Of a stretch of 64,000 bases of DNA, positions 47,982 to 60,024 are shown one piece after another (within the stretch, counting starts at the first letter, position 1; every line of letters starts with the position of its first letter). A program made the position numbers and the translations under genes. The stretch is from Luteimonas yindakuii. GTDB taxonomy: Bacteria > Pseudomonadota > Gammaproteobacteria > Xanthomonadales > Xanthomonadaceae. The notes beneath the pieces were generated by a model, which worked only from the letters and a program-made list of their open reading frames with translations, was not told the origin of the DNA and searched no databases. Location of the stretch: assembly GCF_004803715.2 (NCBI RefSeq), contig NZ_CP039383.2, positions 1,240,001 to 1,304,000 of the forward strand. Direction: 5' to 3'.

Positions 47982-48013
47982 AAGGCCGGCAGCGATGCCG
48001 GCCTTTCGCGTTT
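47982..48013 (+). terminator. Rho-independent terminator of the S9 peptidase gene
   Basis: AAGGCCGGCA-GCGA-TGCCGGCCTT is a perfect 10-bp stem followed by TCGCGTTT, 22 bp after the stop codon. Confidence 0.8.
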
Positions 48014-48246
48014 CCGGGCGGCGATCGGCGCCGCGTGGAGCGTGCAGGCGGCTCCGGTCCCGACGCCCGTTCGTAAGCACTGCGTGATCGCATGGCTCAC
48101 ATGCCTTTGAGCGCCGCGCCGTTAGCCTGGGTACGCCGCATCGATGCATCGCGCTTACGCGCCGACACGATGCGCCGTGGCCCGATACGCAGCTGCCGTG
48201 TGCGCGTGCGACGGGCCCGTAACCCCCACGATCACCAGGAGACACC

Positions 48247-48702
48247 ATGAACCAGCAGAGCCGAACCACCGGGACGTTGAACGACCTGATCGCCATCGCC
48301 CGCGACGGGCAGGAGTTCTACCAGGATGCGTCCACCCGGATCGACGATGTCGAACTGAAGTCGCTGTTCACCCGCATTGCAGGCACCAAGGCGACGATCA
48401 TCGCCGAGCTGGGCGCCGCGGTGCAGGCGGTGGGCGGCGACCCCGAGGACTCGGGGACCCTGCGTGGCTCGATGCAGGAGATGTATGCCCGCGTGCGCGC
48501 CGCCCTGGGCGACAAGGAATACAGCTATGTCGCCGAGCTGGAGGAATCCGAGGATCGCCTGCTGCATGCATTCGAGGATGCGGTGAAGGACGACAGCACC
48601 CCGGCGGCCGCCCGCAGTGTCGTGACCCGGCTGATGCCGGAGGTGCGCGCCTGCCACGACCTCATGCGTGCCCGCAAGCATGCGATGAAGGGCGCTTCGT
48701 AA
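48247..48702 (+). CDS. PA2169-family four-helix-bundle protein (DUF2383)
   Basis: The 151-residue, helix-only protein has ferritin-like DUF2383 features. TLNDLIAIARDGQEFYQDAST is followed by ELKSLFTRIAGTKATIIAEL and ALGDKEYSYVAELEESEDRL, with regularly spaced Glu and His. Relatives are stress- or stationary-phase-induced and of unknown function. A strong AGGAGA ribosome binding site precedes the ATG. It is monocistronic. Confidence 0.88.
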   Translation: MNQQSRTTGTLNDLIAIARDGQEFYQDASTRIDDVELKSLFTRIAGTKATIIAELGAAVQAVGGDPEDSGTLRGSMQEMYARVRAALGDKEYSYVAELEESEDRLLHAFEDAVKDDSTPAAARSVVTRLMPEVRACHDLMRARKHAMKGAS

Positions 48703-48728
48703 GTCGCGCACCTGGTTCCATGCGTCTG

Positions 48729-48760
48729 CACGGCCCATCCGGTAAACCGGGTGGGCCGTG
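48729..48760 (+). terminator. Hairpin after the DUF2383 gene
   Basis: CACGGCCCATCCGG-TAAA-CCGGGTGGGCCGTG forms a long, nearly perfect stem without a T tract, 26 bp after the stop codon. It is a possible terminator or 3' stabiliser. Confidence 0.55.
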
Positions 48761-48784
48761 TGCGTATCGGGGCGGACACGCCGC

Positions 48785-48790
48785 TAGAAT
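48785..48790 (+). promoter_or_regulatory. -10 box of the DUF6164 gene
   Basis: TAGAAT lies 32 bp before the ATG at 48823. A -35 box is not evident. Confidence 0.4.
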
Positions 48791-48822
48791 GACGATCGTC
48801 CCTCGCGTCGCCCGGCTGTTCG

Positions 48823-49188
48823 ATGTCCAAAGTCCTGCTGCACCTGCGTAACGTCCCGGACGAGGAAGCCGATGGCGTCCGTGCATTCCTCGATGCCCAT
48901 CGCATCGCCTGGTACCAGACCAGGCCCGGCCCACTCGGGATCACCGGTGGCGCGATCTGGATCAAGCATGACGAAGACCATGCGCAGGCGCGCCGACTCA
49001 TGGACGGTTACCAGCAGGAACTGCGCGAGCGTGTCCGCGCCGATCTTGCGCAGGCGCGTGCGCGCGGCGAGGACGAGAGCTTCGCCGACATGCTGCGGGA
49101 CCGTCCCGCCTGGGTGCTGTTGCGCGTGCTGGCGATCCTCGGGTTGCTGGCGCTGATGGCCTTGCCGGGCTATCTGCTCTGGCGTTAG
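48823..49188 (+). CDS. DUF6164 family small membrane protein
   Basis: The 121-residue protein starts MSKVLLHLRNVPDEEADGVR. It has a soluble alpha/beta domain resembling DUF2007 (FLDAHRIAWYQTRPGPLGIT), a charged helix, and one C-terminal transmembrane segment (VLLRVLAILGLLALMALPGYLLW). The function is unknown. It has its own -10 box and lies between a stress-type gene and two lipoprotein genes. Confidence 0.8.
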   Translation: MSKVLLHLRNVPDEEADGVRAFLDAHRIAWYQTRPGPLGITGGAIWIKHDEDHAQARRLMDGYQQELRERVRADLAQARARGEDESFADMLRDRPAWVLLRVLAILGLLALMALPGYLLWR

Positions 49189-49293
49189 CGTTGAGTGGTC
49201 CCGATCGCGAGCCGCGATGTGCGTTCATCCGCTCACGTGCACTGAATGCCGGAATCCTATGATCGGTGCCGGCCGATCGCTTGCGGATCCGTG

Positions 49294-49962
49294 ATGAAAT
49301 CGAGCCTTGTTATCGCACTTGCGGCCGCTGTCGCGGCATCGTTGTCGGGCTGCGGGGATCGCGCCCCGGACCCGTCGCCGTCGTCCCCGCACGGCGCAGG
49401 CGCGCCCGCGCCCGAGGGCGTGCCGGCCAACGATCCTGCCGTTCGCCGGCTTGAACGCGCGGCGCCTCCGGAGCTGCAGGCACTGGTGAACGGCCGCTTC
49501 CAGCCGCGCGGTGACCGCGCCACTGAAGCGACCGGCGCGATCGAGGTCACCGATCACGCGATCTCCGCCGCCAAGGGTGATGACCTGCCTACCGAGCGCA
49601 TCGCCATCGTGCGCGGCGATGACCAGTACCGCCCGGGCGAGCGGTATTCCAACCTGCTGATGGTCGGTGCCGAACAACCGGTGGAACTGCGCCGCGTGTA
49701 TCCGCTCCCCGTCGCGGGCGATGCCACCCCCTCGGATGGGCGCGACGGCGTGCCGATGGAAGACGATCCATCGCGGCCAGCACCTGCACGTGTCGGCCCG
49801 CCGCTGTGTGCCTCGGGCGATGCCGACTTCGTAGCGCTGGTCATGCTCAACGAAGGTGCGCAACAGGTCGTGCGGCTGGCTGGTCTGCAGGGTCGATCCA
49901 CCCCGGCGGCCGGGGCCGAGGACATCGAGGCATGCGCAGTGCTGGAGTACCAGGCGGGCTGA
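49294..49962 (+). CDS. Putative lipoprotein, first of two tandem paralogues
   Basis: The 222-residue protein has a lipoprotein signal peptide (MKSSLVIALAAAVAASLSGC, lipobox LSGC). A Pro/Ala linker follows, then a domain with TERIAIVRGDDQYRPGERYS and QPVELRRVYPL. The same domain is found in the next gene, so they arose by duplication. Two later Cys (PPLCASG, IEACAVL) may form a disulfide. I do not recognise the family. The gap to the second copy is 105 bp. Confidence 0.78.
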   Translation: MKSSLVIALAAAVAASLSGCGDRAPDPSPSSPHGAGAPAPEGVPANDPAVRRLERAAPPELQALVNGRFQPRGDRATEATGAIEVTDHAISAAKGDDLPTERIAIVRGDDQYRPGERYSNLLMVGAEQPVELRRVYPLPVAGDATPSDGRDGVPMEDDPSRPAPARVGPPLCASGDADFVALVMLNEGAQQVVRLAGLQGRSTPAAGAEDIEACAVLEYQAG

Positions 49963-50067
49963 GCAGGCGGTCGCACTCCGCGGGTCCGGGAGACATCGGC
50001 TTACGGAAAGTGAACATCTGTGCAGGGACCAGTCCCGATAATGCGCGCAGTTTTCACGGAGCTGAAG

Positions 50068-50691
50068 ATGACCTCGCGACCCCTCCGACTGTTGTTCGTC
50101 GCCCTCGGGGCGACCGGACTGGCCGCCTGCCAGGACATCGGTGACACGCCCGCCACGCACGTCTCGACCACCGCGCCAATCGTGGTGACCGCGGCGCCTC
50201 CACCGGCCGACGTCCCCAGCCATGACCCGCAGCTGCGCCCGGGTTCGCGTGCCGCACCGCCGATGCTGCATCCGGTCGCGCTCGGCCCGTTCGAGACCGG
50301 GAATCCGACCGCGGAATCGATCACCGGCAGTATCACCATCGAGGGTTCTCGCATCGTCGGCGAGAACGGAGCCGAGTTCGTGACCGAGCGCATCGCCATC
50401 CTGCGCGGCGGCGACGAGTTCCTGCCCGGCCAGCGCTATGCCGACGCGATGATGATCGGGACCGAGCATCCGGTGGAGCTGCGCCGGGTCGTGGCGGAAA
50501 AGTGGCCGACGCGTGCGCCGGGCAACGCGATCTGCCGCGACATGAAAACGGGTTATCTCGCCATCACCAAGGTCGCCGAGGGCGAGCACGACGTGGTGCG
50601 GGTGATGGGCCTGCGCGGGCAGGACATGCCGGCACCGAGCGCGCAGGACGTGGTGGTCTGCGCGTCCTCGTCATATTACGCCCGCCGCTGA
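50068..50691 (+). CDS. Putative lipoprotein, second of two tandem paralogues
   Basis: The 207-residue protein has a lipoprotein signal peptide (MTSRPLRLLFVALGATGLAAC, lipobox LAAC) and a GGAGCTGA ribosome binding site before the ATG at 50068. The domain TERIAILRGGDEFLPGQRYA followed by HPVELRRV aligns with the upstream gene, as does the Cys pair (NAICRDM, VVVCASS). A Thr/Pro-rich linker is present here too. The function is unknown; both are probably periplasm-facing. Confidence 0.78.
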   Translation: MTSRPLRLLFVALGATGLAACQDIGDTPATHVSTTAPIVVTAAPPPADVPSHDPQLRPGSRAAPPMLHPVALGPFETGNPTAESITGSITIEGSRIVGENGAEFVTERIAILRGGDEFLPGQRYADAMMIGTEHPVELRRVVAEKWPTRAPGNAICRDMKTGYLAITKVAEGEHDVVRVMGLRGQDMPAPSAQDVVVCASSSYYARR

Positions 50692-50909
50692 CGGCTGGCG
50701 CTGACGGCCGGGCGCTGACCGCCAGACGGGCCTGTCGGTCGCAGCCGTGCACTGCGCATGGCATGCAGTTCCATCGACCGGTGCGGTCTGCGGTAACGCG
50801 TAGTCGCCACGGGCCGTGACCAACGGCACCCGGCCCCGGCGCGCGTTTTCTCTATGGTCGGACACTTCGCGGCCGCATCGGCCGTTCCATCCGTACGTCT
50901 GGAGTCCGC

Positions 50910-52481
50910 ATGTTCCGATCACCTCCGCTGCAGCGCCTGCTGCTGGCGCTGTTCCTGTCGTGTCTTGCATTGCCTGCCGCCGCACAGCGCGAGATCCGCT
51001 TCGATGCCTATGCCGTGCCCTCCGGCGGCACGATCGCGCTGGCGATGCGTGGCGAGGGTGCGCAGGGCGGTGCGTTCGCCGAAGTCGACGCCGCAACCGG
51101 CGGTGCGCTGGCACGCGCCGTCGCGGCAGCCGGCTACAAGGGCCGCGCGGAGACCCAGCTCGACCTGCCGGGCCTGGCACCTTTCGATCGCGTGCTGGTG
51201 GTCGGGATGGGCAGCGATGCTGCCACCGCGCGCACGCTCGAGGACGTGGGCGGACGTGTCGGCCGCTTCGCTGCCGGCAGCACCGCAAATTCGGTCGAAC
51301 TGCTGTGGCAGGGCGACGAGCCCGCGGCGGCGCAGCAGCTCGCGTTCGGCGCCGCGCTGGGTGGGTACCGCTTCGACCGTTACCGCTCGCAGCGTGAGGA
51401 TGACAATGGCCCGCGCGCAGGCGCAGGCACGCTGGTGGTGCGCAGCCGCGATGGTGCGGCGGCGGCGCAGGCCTTCCAGCGCGACTGGGCGCCGGTTGCC
51501 AACGGCGTGAAGTTTGCCCGTGACCTGGTGACCGAGCCTGCAAGCGCGGTGTATCCGGAGGAGTTCGTCCGCCGCACCCGCCAGGCATTCAGCGGCATGC
51601 GGGGCGTAACCATCGAGGTGCTCGACGTCCCGGCCATGCAGCGCCTGGGCATGGGCGGCATCCTCGCCGTGGGGCAGGGCAGTGCGCGTCCGCCGCGCCT
51701 GCTGGTGGTGCGTTATGACGGTGCCGGTCGTGGCGAAGCGCCGGTGGCGTTCGTCGGCAAGGGCATCACCTTCGATTCCGGTGGCCTGTCGATCAAGGGC
51801 AGCGACGGCATGTGGCGGATGAAGTACGACATGGCCGGCGCGGCTTCGTCGGTGGGTGCCGTGCTTGGCCTTGCCGGGCGCGGTGCCGCGGTGAACGCCG
51901 TGGCCGTCGCCGCGCTGGCGGAGAACATGCCGTCGGGCACCGCCACGCGGCCGGGCGACGTGATCCGCACGGCGTCGGGCAAGACTTTCGAGGTCATGAG
52001 CACCGACGCCGAAGGGCGCATGGTACTGGTCGATGCGATCTGGTACGTGCAGGACCGCCACCAGCCGCGCGCGATCATCGACATCGCGACACTGACCGGT
52101 TCCATCGTCACCGCGCTGGGCGGCGACTACGCGGGCCTCTTCAGCCGCGACGACAGTCTCGCAGGCCAGTTGCTTGCCGCAGGCGAAGCATCCGGTGATG
52201 CGCTGTGGCGCATGCCGATGCATCCGGGCTACGGAAAGATGCTGGAATCGCCGATCGCCGATCTGCGCAATGGCGGCGGCCGGCCGGGTTCGGGCACCGC
52301 CGCGCACTTCATCGGCGAATGGGTCGGCAAGGGCACGCCATGGGCGCATGTCGACATCGCCGGCATGGCCTGGATCGAGACCGGCGGCACCGCCACCACG
52401 CCGGCCGGCGCCACCGCATTCGGCGTGCGCCTGTTCGACCGCTGGGTGCGCGACCACGTGGAAACGCAGTCCGCACCCTGA
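50910..52481 (+). CDS. Secreted leucyl aminopeptidase family protein (M17)
   Basis: The 523-residue protein has a signal peptide (LLLALFLSCLALPAAAQ), unlike cytosolic PepA. The C-terminal M17 domain has the di-zinc and catalytic residues in VGKGITFDSGGLSIKG (Lys, Asp, Lys) and MKYDMAGAASSV (Asp). A further motif is STDAEGRMVLVDAI (Asp, Glu, Arg), where the family motif is normally NTDAEGRL. All listed ligands are kept, so it should be an active aminopeptidase of the envelope. A terminator follows 20 bp after the stop. Confidence 0.93.
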   Translation: MFRSPPLQRLLLALFLSCLALPAAAQREIRFDAYAVPSGGTIALAMRGEGAQGGAFAEVDAATGGALARAVAAAGYKGRAETQLDLPGLAPFDRVLVVGMGSDAATARTLEDVGGRVGRFAAGSTANSVELLWQGDEPAAAQQLAFGAALGGYRFDRYRSQREDDNGPRAGAGTLVVRSRDGAAAAQAFQRDWAPVANGVKFARDLVTEPASAVYPEEFVRRTRQAFSGMRGVTIEVLDVPAMQRLGMGGILAVGQGSARPPRLLVVRYDGAGRGEAPVAFVGKGITFDSGGLSIKGSDGMWRMKYDMAGAASSVGAVLGLAGRGAAVNAVAVAALAENMPSGTATRPGDVIRTASGKTFEVMSTDAEGRMVLVDAIWYVQDRHQPRAIIDIATLTGSIVTALGGDYAGLFSRDDSLAGQLLAAGEASGDALWRMPMHPGYGKMLESPIADLRNGGGRPGSGTAAHFIGEWVGKGTPWAHVDIAGMAWIETGGTATTPAGATAFGVRLFDRWVRDHVETQSAP

Positions 52482-52501
52482 CCCGCGCTCACTGCGAACC
52501 G

Positions 52502-52544
52502 ACGGCGGTCCCGGGATGATCCTCGGGCCGCCGTTTTCTGTTCA
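52502..52544 (+). terminator. Rho-independent terminator of the M17 gene
   Basis: ACGGCGGTCCCGGG and CCTCGGGCCGCCGT form a stem with a few mismatches around ATGAT, followed by TTTCTGTT. Confidence 0.75.
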
Positions 52545-52565
52545 TGGCCCGGCCCGGAGTGGACC

Positions 52566-52778
52566 ATGCGCAAGATCCTCAATGATCCGAAGTCGCGCCC
52601 GAAGCCGTGGCAGCGCGGCAACCCCAGGCCGGCGGCAGCGCGCGTACGCCTGTCCGATGCCCAGCGCGCGATGGCACGGGACCGTGCACGCAGTGCCGGT
52701 CGGCGCTATCCCAACCTCGTCGACAACATGTGGGCGGCGACGTCGCTGGATGCGGACGGGCGGCCGAAGCAGGTCTGA
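52566..52778 (+). CDS. Small basic protein of unknown function
   Basis: This is a 70-residue, Arg-rich peptide starting MRKILNDPKSRPKPWQRGNP and ending with RRYPNLVDNMWAATSLDADG. A GGAG ribosome binding site lies 6 nt before the ATG, and the frame ends just before the trhO promoter. I do not recognise the family. The sharp Pro/Arg N-terminus and aromatic C-terminus look constrained rather than random, so I take it to be a real gene. Confidence 0.6.
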   Translation: MRKILNDPKSRPKPWQRGNPRPAAARVRLSDAQRAMARDRARSAGRRYPNLVDNMWAATSLDADGRPKQV

Positions 52779-52818
52779 ACACCGGGGGCCTGGCAGCGGG
52801 AGAGACGGCACGGGCGCG

Positions 52819-52824
52819 TAAACT
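52819..52824 (+). promoter_or_regulatory. -10 box of trhO, probably leaderless
   Basis: TAAACT ends 6 nt before the ATG at 52831. The surrounding GCGCG-TAAACT-ATGCGC resembles the box in front of uup. Confidence 0.5.
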
Positions 52825-52830
52825 ATGCGC

Positions 52831-53583
52831 ATGTTCACCAGCATTGCCGCCTACAGCTTCGTCCGCATCGCCGATCCGCGTGCGCTCGCCGATGCCATCG
52901 CAACCACCGCCGCCACGCATGCGTTGCTGGGCAGCGTGCTGGTTGCCGGGGAGGGCCTGAACCTGTTTCTCGCCGGCGAACGTACTGGCATCGACGGCTT
53001 TCTGCGCTGGTTGCGCGGCGATGCCCGCTTTGCCGCGATCGAGGTGAAATCCAGCAGCAGTGCGCAGCAGCCGTTCGCGAAGCTCAAGGTCAAGGTCAAG
53101 CGCGAGATCATCGCGTTCCGGCGCGAGGATGCGTCGCCGCTCGAGGGGCGCGCGCCCACCGTCGCCCCGGAGGTGCTTGCACGCTGGCTGCAGCAGGGCC
53201 ACGACGATGCCGGCCGGCGGGTGGTGATGCTCGACACCCGCAACCGCGAGGAGGTGGCCTACGGCACCTTCGCGGGGGCACTGACCTTGCCGATCGACAA
53301 CTTCACCGATCTTCCCGATGCCGTAGCCGTGCAGCGCGACCGGCTTGCCGATGCCACCGTGGTGAGCTTCTGCACCGGCGGGATCCGTTGCGAGAAAGCA
53401 GCACTGTGGATGCGCGCGCAGGGCATGGACAACGTGCTGCAGCTCGACGGCGGCATCCTCGGCTACTTCGAGCGTGTCGGCGGCACTGGATACGAGGGCC
53501 GTTGCTTCGTGTTCGACGAGCGTGTGGCGCTGGATCCGGCGCTGGCCGCACTGGCCGACGACGCAGCCGCGGGCACCGCATGA
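52831..53583 (+). CDS. trhO: tRNA uridine(34) hydroxylase TrhO (rhodanese domain)
   Basis: TrhO hydroxylates uridine 34 of tRNAs, the first step of 5-hydroxyuridine-derived modifications. The protein has about 250 residues. It carries the N-terminal ferredoxin-like domain (MFTSIAAYSFVRIADPRALA) and the rhodanese domain with VVMLDTRNREEVAYGTFAGA and the loop SFCTGGIRCEKAALWM, with the catalytic Cys, and GGILGYFE. It is shorter than E. coli TrhO (about 350), lacking its C-terminal extension. The start at 52831 is favoured by the -10 spacing; the ATG at 52825 is possible. Confidence 0.92.
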   Translation: MFTSIAAYSFVRIADPRALADAIATTAATHALLGSVLVAGEGLNLFLAGERTGIDGFLRWLRGDARFAAIEVKSSSSAQQPFAKLKVKVKREIIAFRREDASPLEGRAPTVAPEVLARWLQQGHDDAGRRVVMLDTRNREEVAYGTFAGALTLPIDNFTDLPDAVAVQRDRLADATVVSFCTGGIRCEKAALWMRAQGMDNVLQLDGGILGYFERVGGTGYEGRCFVFDERVALDPALAALADDAAAGTA

Positions 53584-53936
53584 GCTGGATCGGCATCGTC
53601 GTGCTGGTGCTGGCGCTGTACCTCGGCTTCAAGCTGGTGGGCGTGGTGCTGAAGCTCGTGCTGTTCGTGGTCGCGCTGGTGATCGGCTATGCGCTGCTTG
53701 CGCCGCACCTGGACTGGCCGTCGCCGACCGAGGTCGTGTGGGTGCTGGGGCCGGATACCGATGCGCTGGGGCCGGATGGCCTGCGCGTGCTGGACGCCTC
53801 CGATATGCGCCAGCGGGTGGTGCACGGTGTTTCCAACGCGATCGCGGAGCGCGTCGTACCCGCGGTGGACGCGCCGGCGGATCCGCTGCCGGCCCCATGC
53901 GCCAGCGAACAGGGTGATTCCACCGGCGATTGCTGA
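53580..53936 (+). CDS. Small membrane protein of unknown function
   Basis: The 118-residue protein starts MSWIGIVVLVLALYLGFKLV. It has two adjacent hydrophobic helices (residues 3-20 and 22-41), then a soluble part with a Cys near each of the last two turns (PAPCASEQ, TGDC). The start overlaps the trhO stop by 4 bp (ATGA), so it is translated with it. I do not recognise the family. A perfect hairpin follows. Confidence 0.75.
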   Translation: MSWIGIVVLVLALYLGFKLVGVVLKLVLFVVALVIGYALLAPHLDWPSPTEVVWVLGPDTDALGPDGLRVLDASDMRQRVVHGVSNAIAERVVPAVDAPADPLPAPCASEQGDSTGDC

Positions 53937-53949
53937 TCCACGGTATAGC

Positions 53950-53979
53950 GCCCTGACCCGCCCAAAGGCGGGTCAGGGC
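53950..53979. terminator. Bidirectional terminator between trhO operon and deaD
   Basis: GCCCTGACCCGCC-CAAA-GGCGGGTCAGGGC is a perfect 13-bp stem between two convergent genes. T runs are weak on both sides. Confidence 0.7.
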
Positions 53980-53992
53980 AGCCTTGACGTGC

Positions 53993-55843
<1,851 letters not shown>

Positions 55844-56013
55844 CGCGGTCTCTCGCACCGGTGAAGGCGCAGTTCGTTGGGGAACCGGCTAGTCTACGGC
55901 ACGGCTCCGCCACCTCCCATGCCCCTCCATGTCCTGTTCAGCGCGCGCAGGGCCGCGCGCGACGGCCATGGTGTGGCCGCGCCCGTCATCGTGGCGTGTC
56001 TATCCTCATCCGC

Positions 56014-57576
56014 ATGACTGACAACGTACTGCAGTTCGACAACGCCTTCCTCCGCGAGCTTCCCGGCGATCCCTCGCAGGCGCCGGGCACGCGGCAGGTC
56101 GAGGACGCCGCCTGGTCGATGGTGATGCCGACACCGGTGTCCAGGCCGGAACTGCTGGCGTGGTCGCCGGAAGTCGCGGAGGCGATCGGCTTCTCGCCAC
56201 GCGACGTGCTCGATCCCGCATTTGTCGAGGTGTTCGCCGGCAATGCGCTGCTTCCGGGCATGCAGGCCTACGCGGCCAACTACGGCGGCCACCAGTTCGG
56301 GCACTGGGCCGGGCAGCTTGGCGACGGCCGCGCGATCGCGCTCGGCGAAGCCGTCGGCCGCGACGGGGGACGCCACGAACTGCAGCTGAAAGGCGCCGGG
56401 CCGACTCCGTATTCGCGCGGCGCCGACGGCCGCGCGGTGTTGCGCTCGTCGCTGCGCGAGTTCGTCTGCAGCGAGGCGATGCACCACCTCGGCGTGCCGA
56501 CCACGCGGGCGCTGAGCCTGGTCGCCACCGGCGACAGCGTGGTGCGCGACATGTTCTACGACGGCCGCGCCGCGCCTGAGCCGGGGGCGATCGTGTGCCG
56601 GGTGGCGCCGTCGTTCATCCGCTTCGGCAGCTTCGAGCTGCCGTATGTGCGCGGGGACATCCACCTGCTGCGCCGCCTGGTCGATTTCACCATCGCCCGC
56701 GACTTTCCCCACCTGCCGCCGGGGCCAAGCCGCTATGCCGACTGGTTCGCCGAGGTCTGTAGCCGCACCGCCACGCTGATGGCGGAGTGGATGCGGGTGG
56801 GCTTCGTGCACGGGGTGATGAATACCGACAACATGTCGATCCTCGGCCTCACGATCGATTATGGCCCCTACGGCTGGATCGAGCCGTTCGACCCGGACTG
56901 GACACCCAACACCACCGACGCCGGCGGCCGCCGCTACCGCTTCGGCTGGCAGCCGCGCATCGCGCACTGGAACCTCGGCCAGCTGGCGCAGGCGCTGTCG
57001 CCGCTGTTCGACGAGGTGGCGCCGTTGCAGGCCGGCCTCGATGGCTATGCGCAGGCGTTCACCACCGCCGATCGCGCCGCGCAGGCGCGCAAGCTGGGTC
57101 TCGAGCGGCTGGACGATGACGATGTGGGCCTGCTGCAGGAGCTGCTGGTGCTGCTGCATGACGGAGGGGCCGATATGACGCTGTTCTACCGTGCCCTGGG
57201 CGAGCGTGATCCCGCGGCCGCGCCCGATGCCGTGCTGTTCGGGACGTTCTATGGCTACGACGCCGAGGCCCGCATCGGCCCGGCGCTCGCGCAGTGGCTG
57301 GCACGCTATGCGGTTCGCGTCGGGCGTGATCCGCTCGATGCCGCGCAGCGCCGCGAGACCATGCGCCGCGCCAACCCACGCTACGTGCCACGCAACTGGC
57401 TGTTGCAGGAGGCGATCGACGCCGCCACCGCTGGTGACCTGGCACCGCTGCACGCCCTGCAGGCGGTGTTCCGGCATCCCTATGACGACCAGCCGGGGCG
57501 CGAGGCCTACGCACGCAAGCGCCCGGACTGGGCCGCCAACCGCGCCGGCTGTTCGATGCTGTCGTGCAGTTCCTGA
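56014..57576 (+). CDS. selO: Protein adenylyltransferase SelO
   Basis: SelO is a pseudokinase-fold enzyme that transfers AMP from ATP to protein side chains, linked to redox stress. The 520-residue protein starts [19 protein letters not shown]. It has [19 protein letters not shown], the ATP-site segment [20 protein letters not shown], and [20 protein letters not shown] (Asn and Asp metal ligands). The C-terminus GCSMLSCSS has Cys where some eukaryotic homologues carry selenocysteine. A TATCCT hexamer lies 7 nt before the ATG. It is divergent from deaD. Confidence 0.95.
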   Translation: MTDNVLQFDNAFLRELPGDPSQAPGTRQVEDAAWSMVMPTPVSRPELLAWSPEVAEAIGFSPRDVLDPAFVEVFAGNALLPGMQAYAANYGGHQFGHWAGQLGDGRAIALGEAVGRDGGRHELQLKGAGPTPYSRGADGRAVLRSSLREFVCSEAMHHLGVPTTRALSLVATGDSVVRDMFYDGRAAPEPGAIVCRVAPSFIRFGSFELPYVRGDIHLLRRLVDFTIARDFPHLPPGPSRYADWFAEVCSRTATLMAEWMRVGFVHGVMNTDNMSILGLTIDYGPYGWIEPFDPDWTPNTTDAGGRRYRFGWQPRIAHWNLGQLAQALSPLFDEVAPLQAGLDGYAQAFTTADRAAQARKLGLERLDDDDVGLLQELLVLLHDGGADMTLFYRALGERDPAAAPDAVLFGTFYGYDAEARIGPALAQWLARYAVRVGRDPLDAAQRRETMRRANPRYVPRNWLLQEAIDAATAGDLAPLHALQAVFRHPYDDQPGREAYARKRPDWAANRAGCSMLSCSS

Positions 57577-57599
57577 GCAGTCGGAGCCCCGCGCGCGGG

Positions 57600-57605
57600 T
57601 AAACT
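57600..57605 (+). promoter_or_regulatory. -10 box of uup, probably leaderless
   Basis: TAAACT ends 6 nt before the uup ATG at 57612. It lies 23 bp after the selO stop, and there is no Shine-Dalgarno between it and the start codon. Confidence 0.5.
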
Positions 57606-57611
57606 GCGCGG

Positions 57612-59510
<1,899 letters not shown>

Positions 59511-59569
59511 TCCGCGCGCAGGCATCGCGGCCGGAGACCGCTGGGGGAGGGTTCTCCTACCGGCGTGCG

Positions 59570-59971
59570 CTACGGCGAGCGCAGCATGCGGAATTCGGCC
59601 GGTTGCGTGCTGCCGTCGACGACCGGCACCGCCTCGGCGGTGACGAACATCCGCTCACCGCGGGGGGTGAACAGCGCGGCATGCAGCCCCAGTCGCGCCC
59701 CGTCCGGAACGCTGGCGGGCGCGTAACGCAGGGTGAACGCATAGGGCGGGCCGGGCAGCGACCTGAATTCCTCGCGCACCAGCACGTCGTTGTCGCGTGA
59801 CATGTCGACGAGCTCGACCCGCAGCACCGAATCGGACGGCATCAGCAGCTTCTCGTAGAAGGTGGCGCGACCTTCGACGCTCGCGCTGGCCTCACCGGCG
59901 GATGACGGCGTGGCCGCGCAACCCGACAGGGACGAGGCGGCAAGGAGGGCGGCAATGATGGATGGGCGCAT
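59570..59971 (-). CDS. YbaY/YscW-type lipoprotein
   Basis: The 133-residue protein has a lipoprotein signal (MRPSIIAALLAASSLSGCAA, lipobox LSGC). The conserved domain reads ATFYEKLLMPSDSVLRVELV and APASVPDGARLGLHAAL, typical of the YbaY/pilotin-like family PF09619. Relatives include type III pilotins, but no secretin gene is nearby, so a general envelope role is more likely. It is the last gene of a leftward run, 53 bp after the endonuclease/phosphatase gene. Confidence 0.85.
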   Translation of the reverse strand: MRPSIIAALLAASSLSGCAATPSSAGEASASVEGRATFYEKLLMPSDSVLRVELVDMSRDNDVLVREEFRSLPGPPYAFTLRYAPASVPDGARLGLHAALFTPRGERMFVTAEAVPVVDGSTQPAEFRMLRSP

Positions 59972-60024
59972 GGTGGACTCCGGCGTGGGCCTGCGAGGCT
60001 AGTGCCTGCCGGGTTGCGTCCAGG

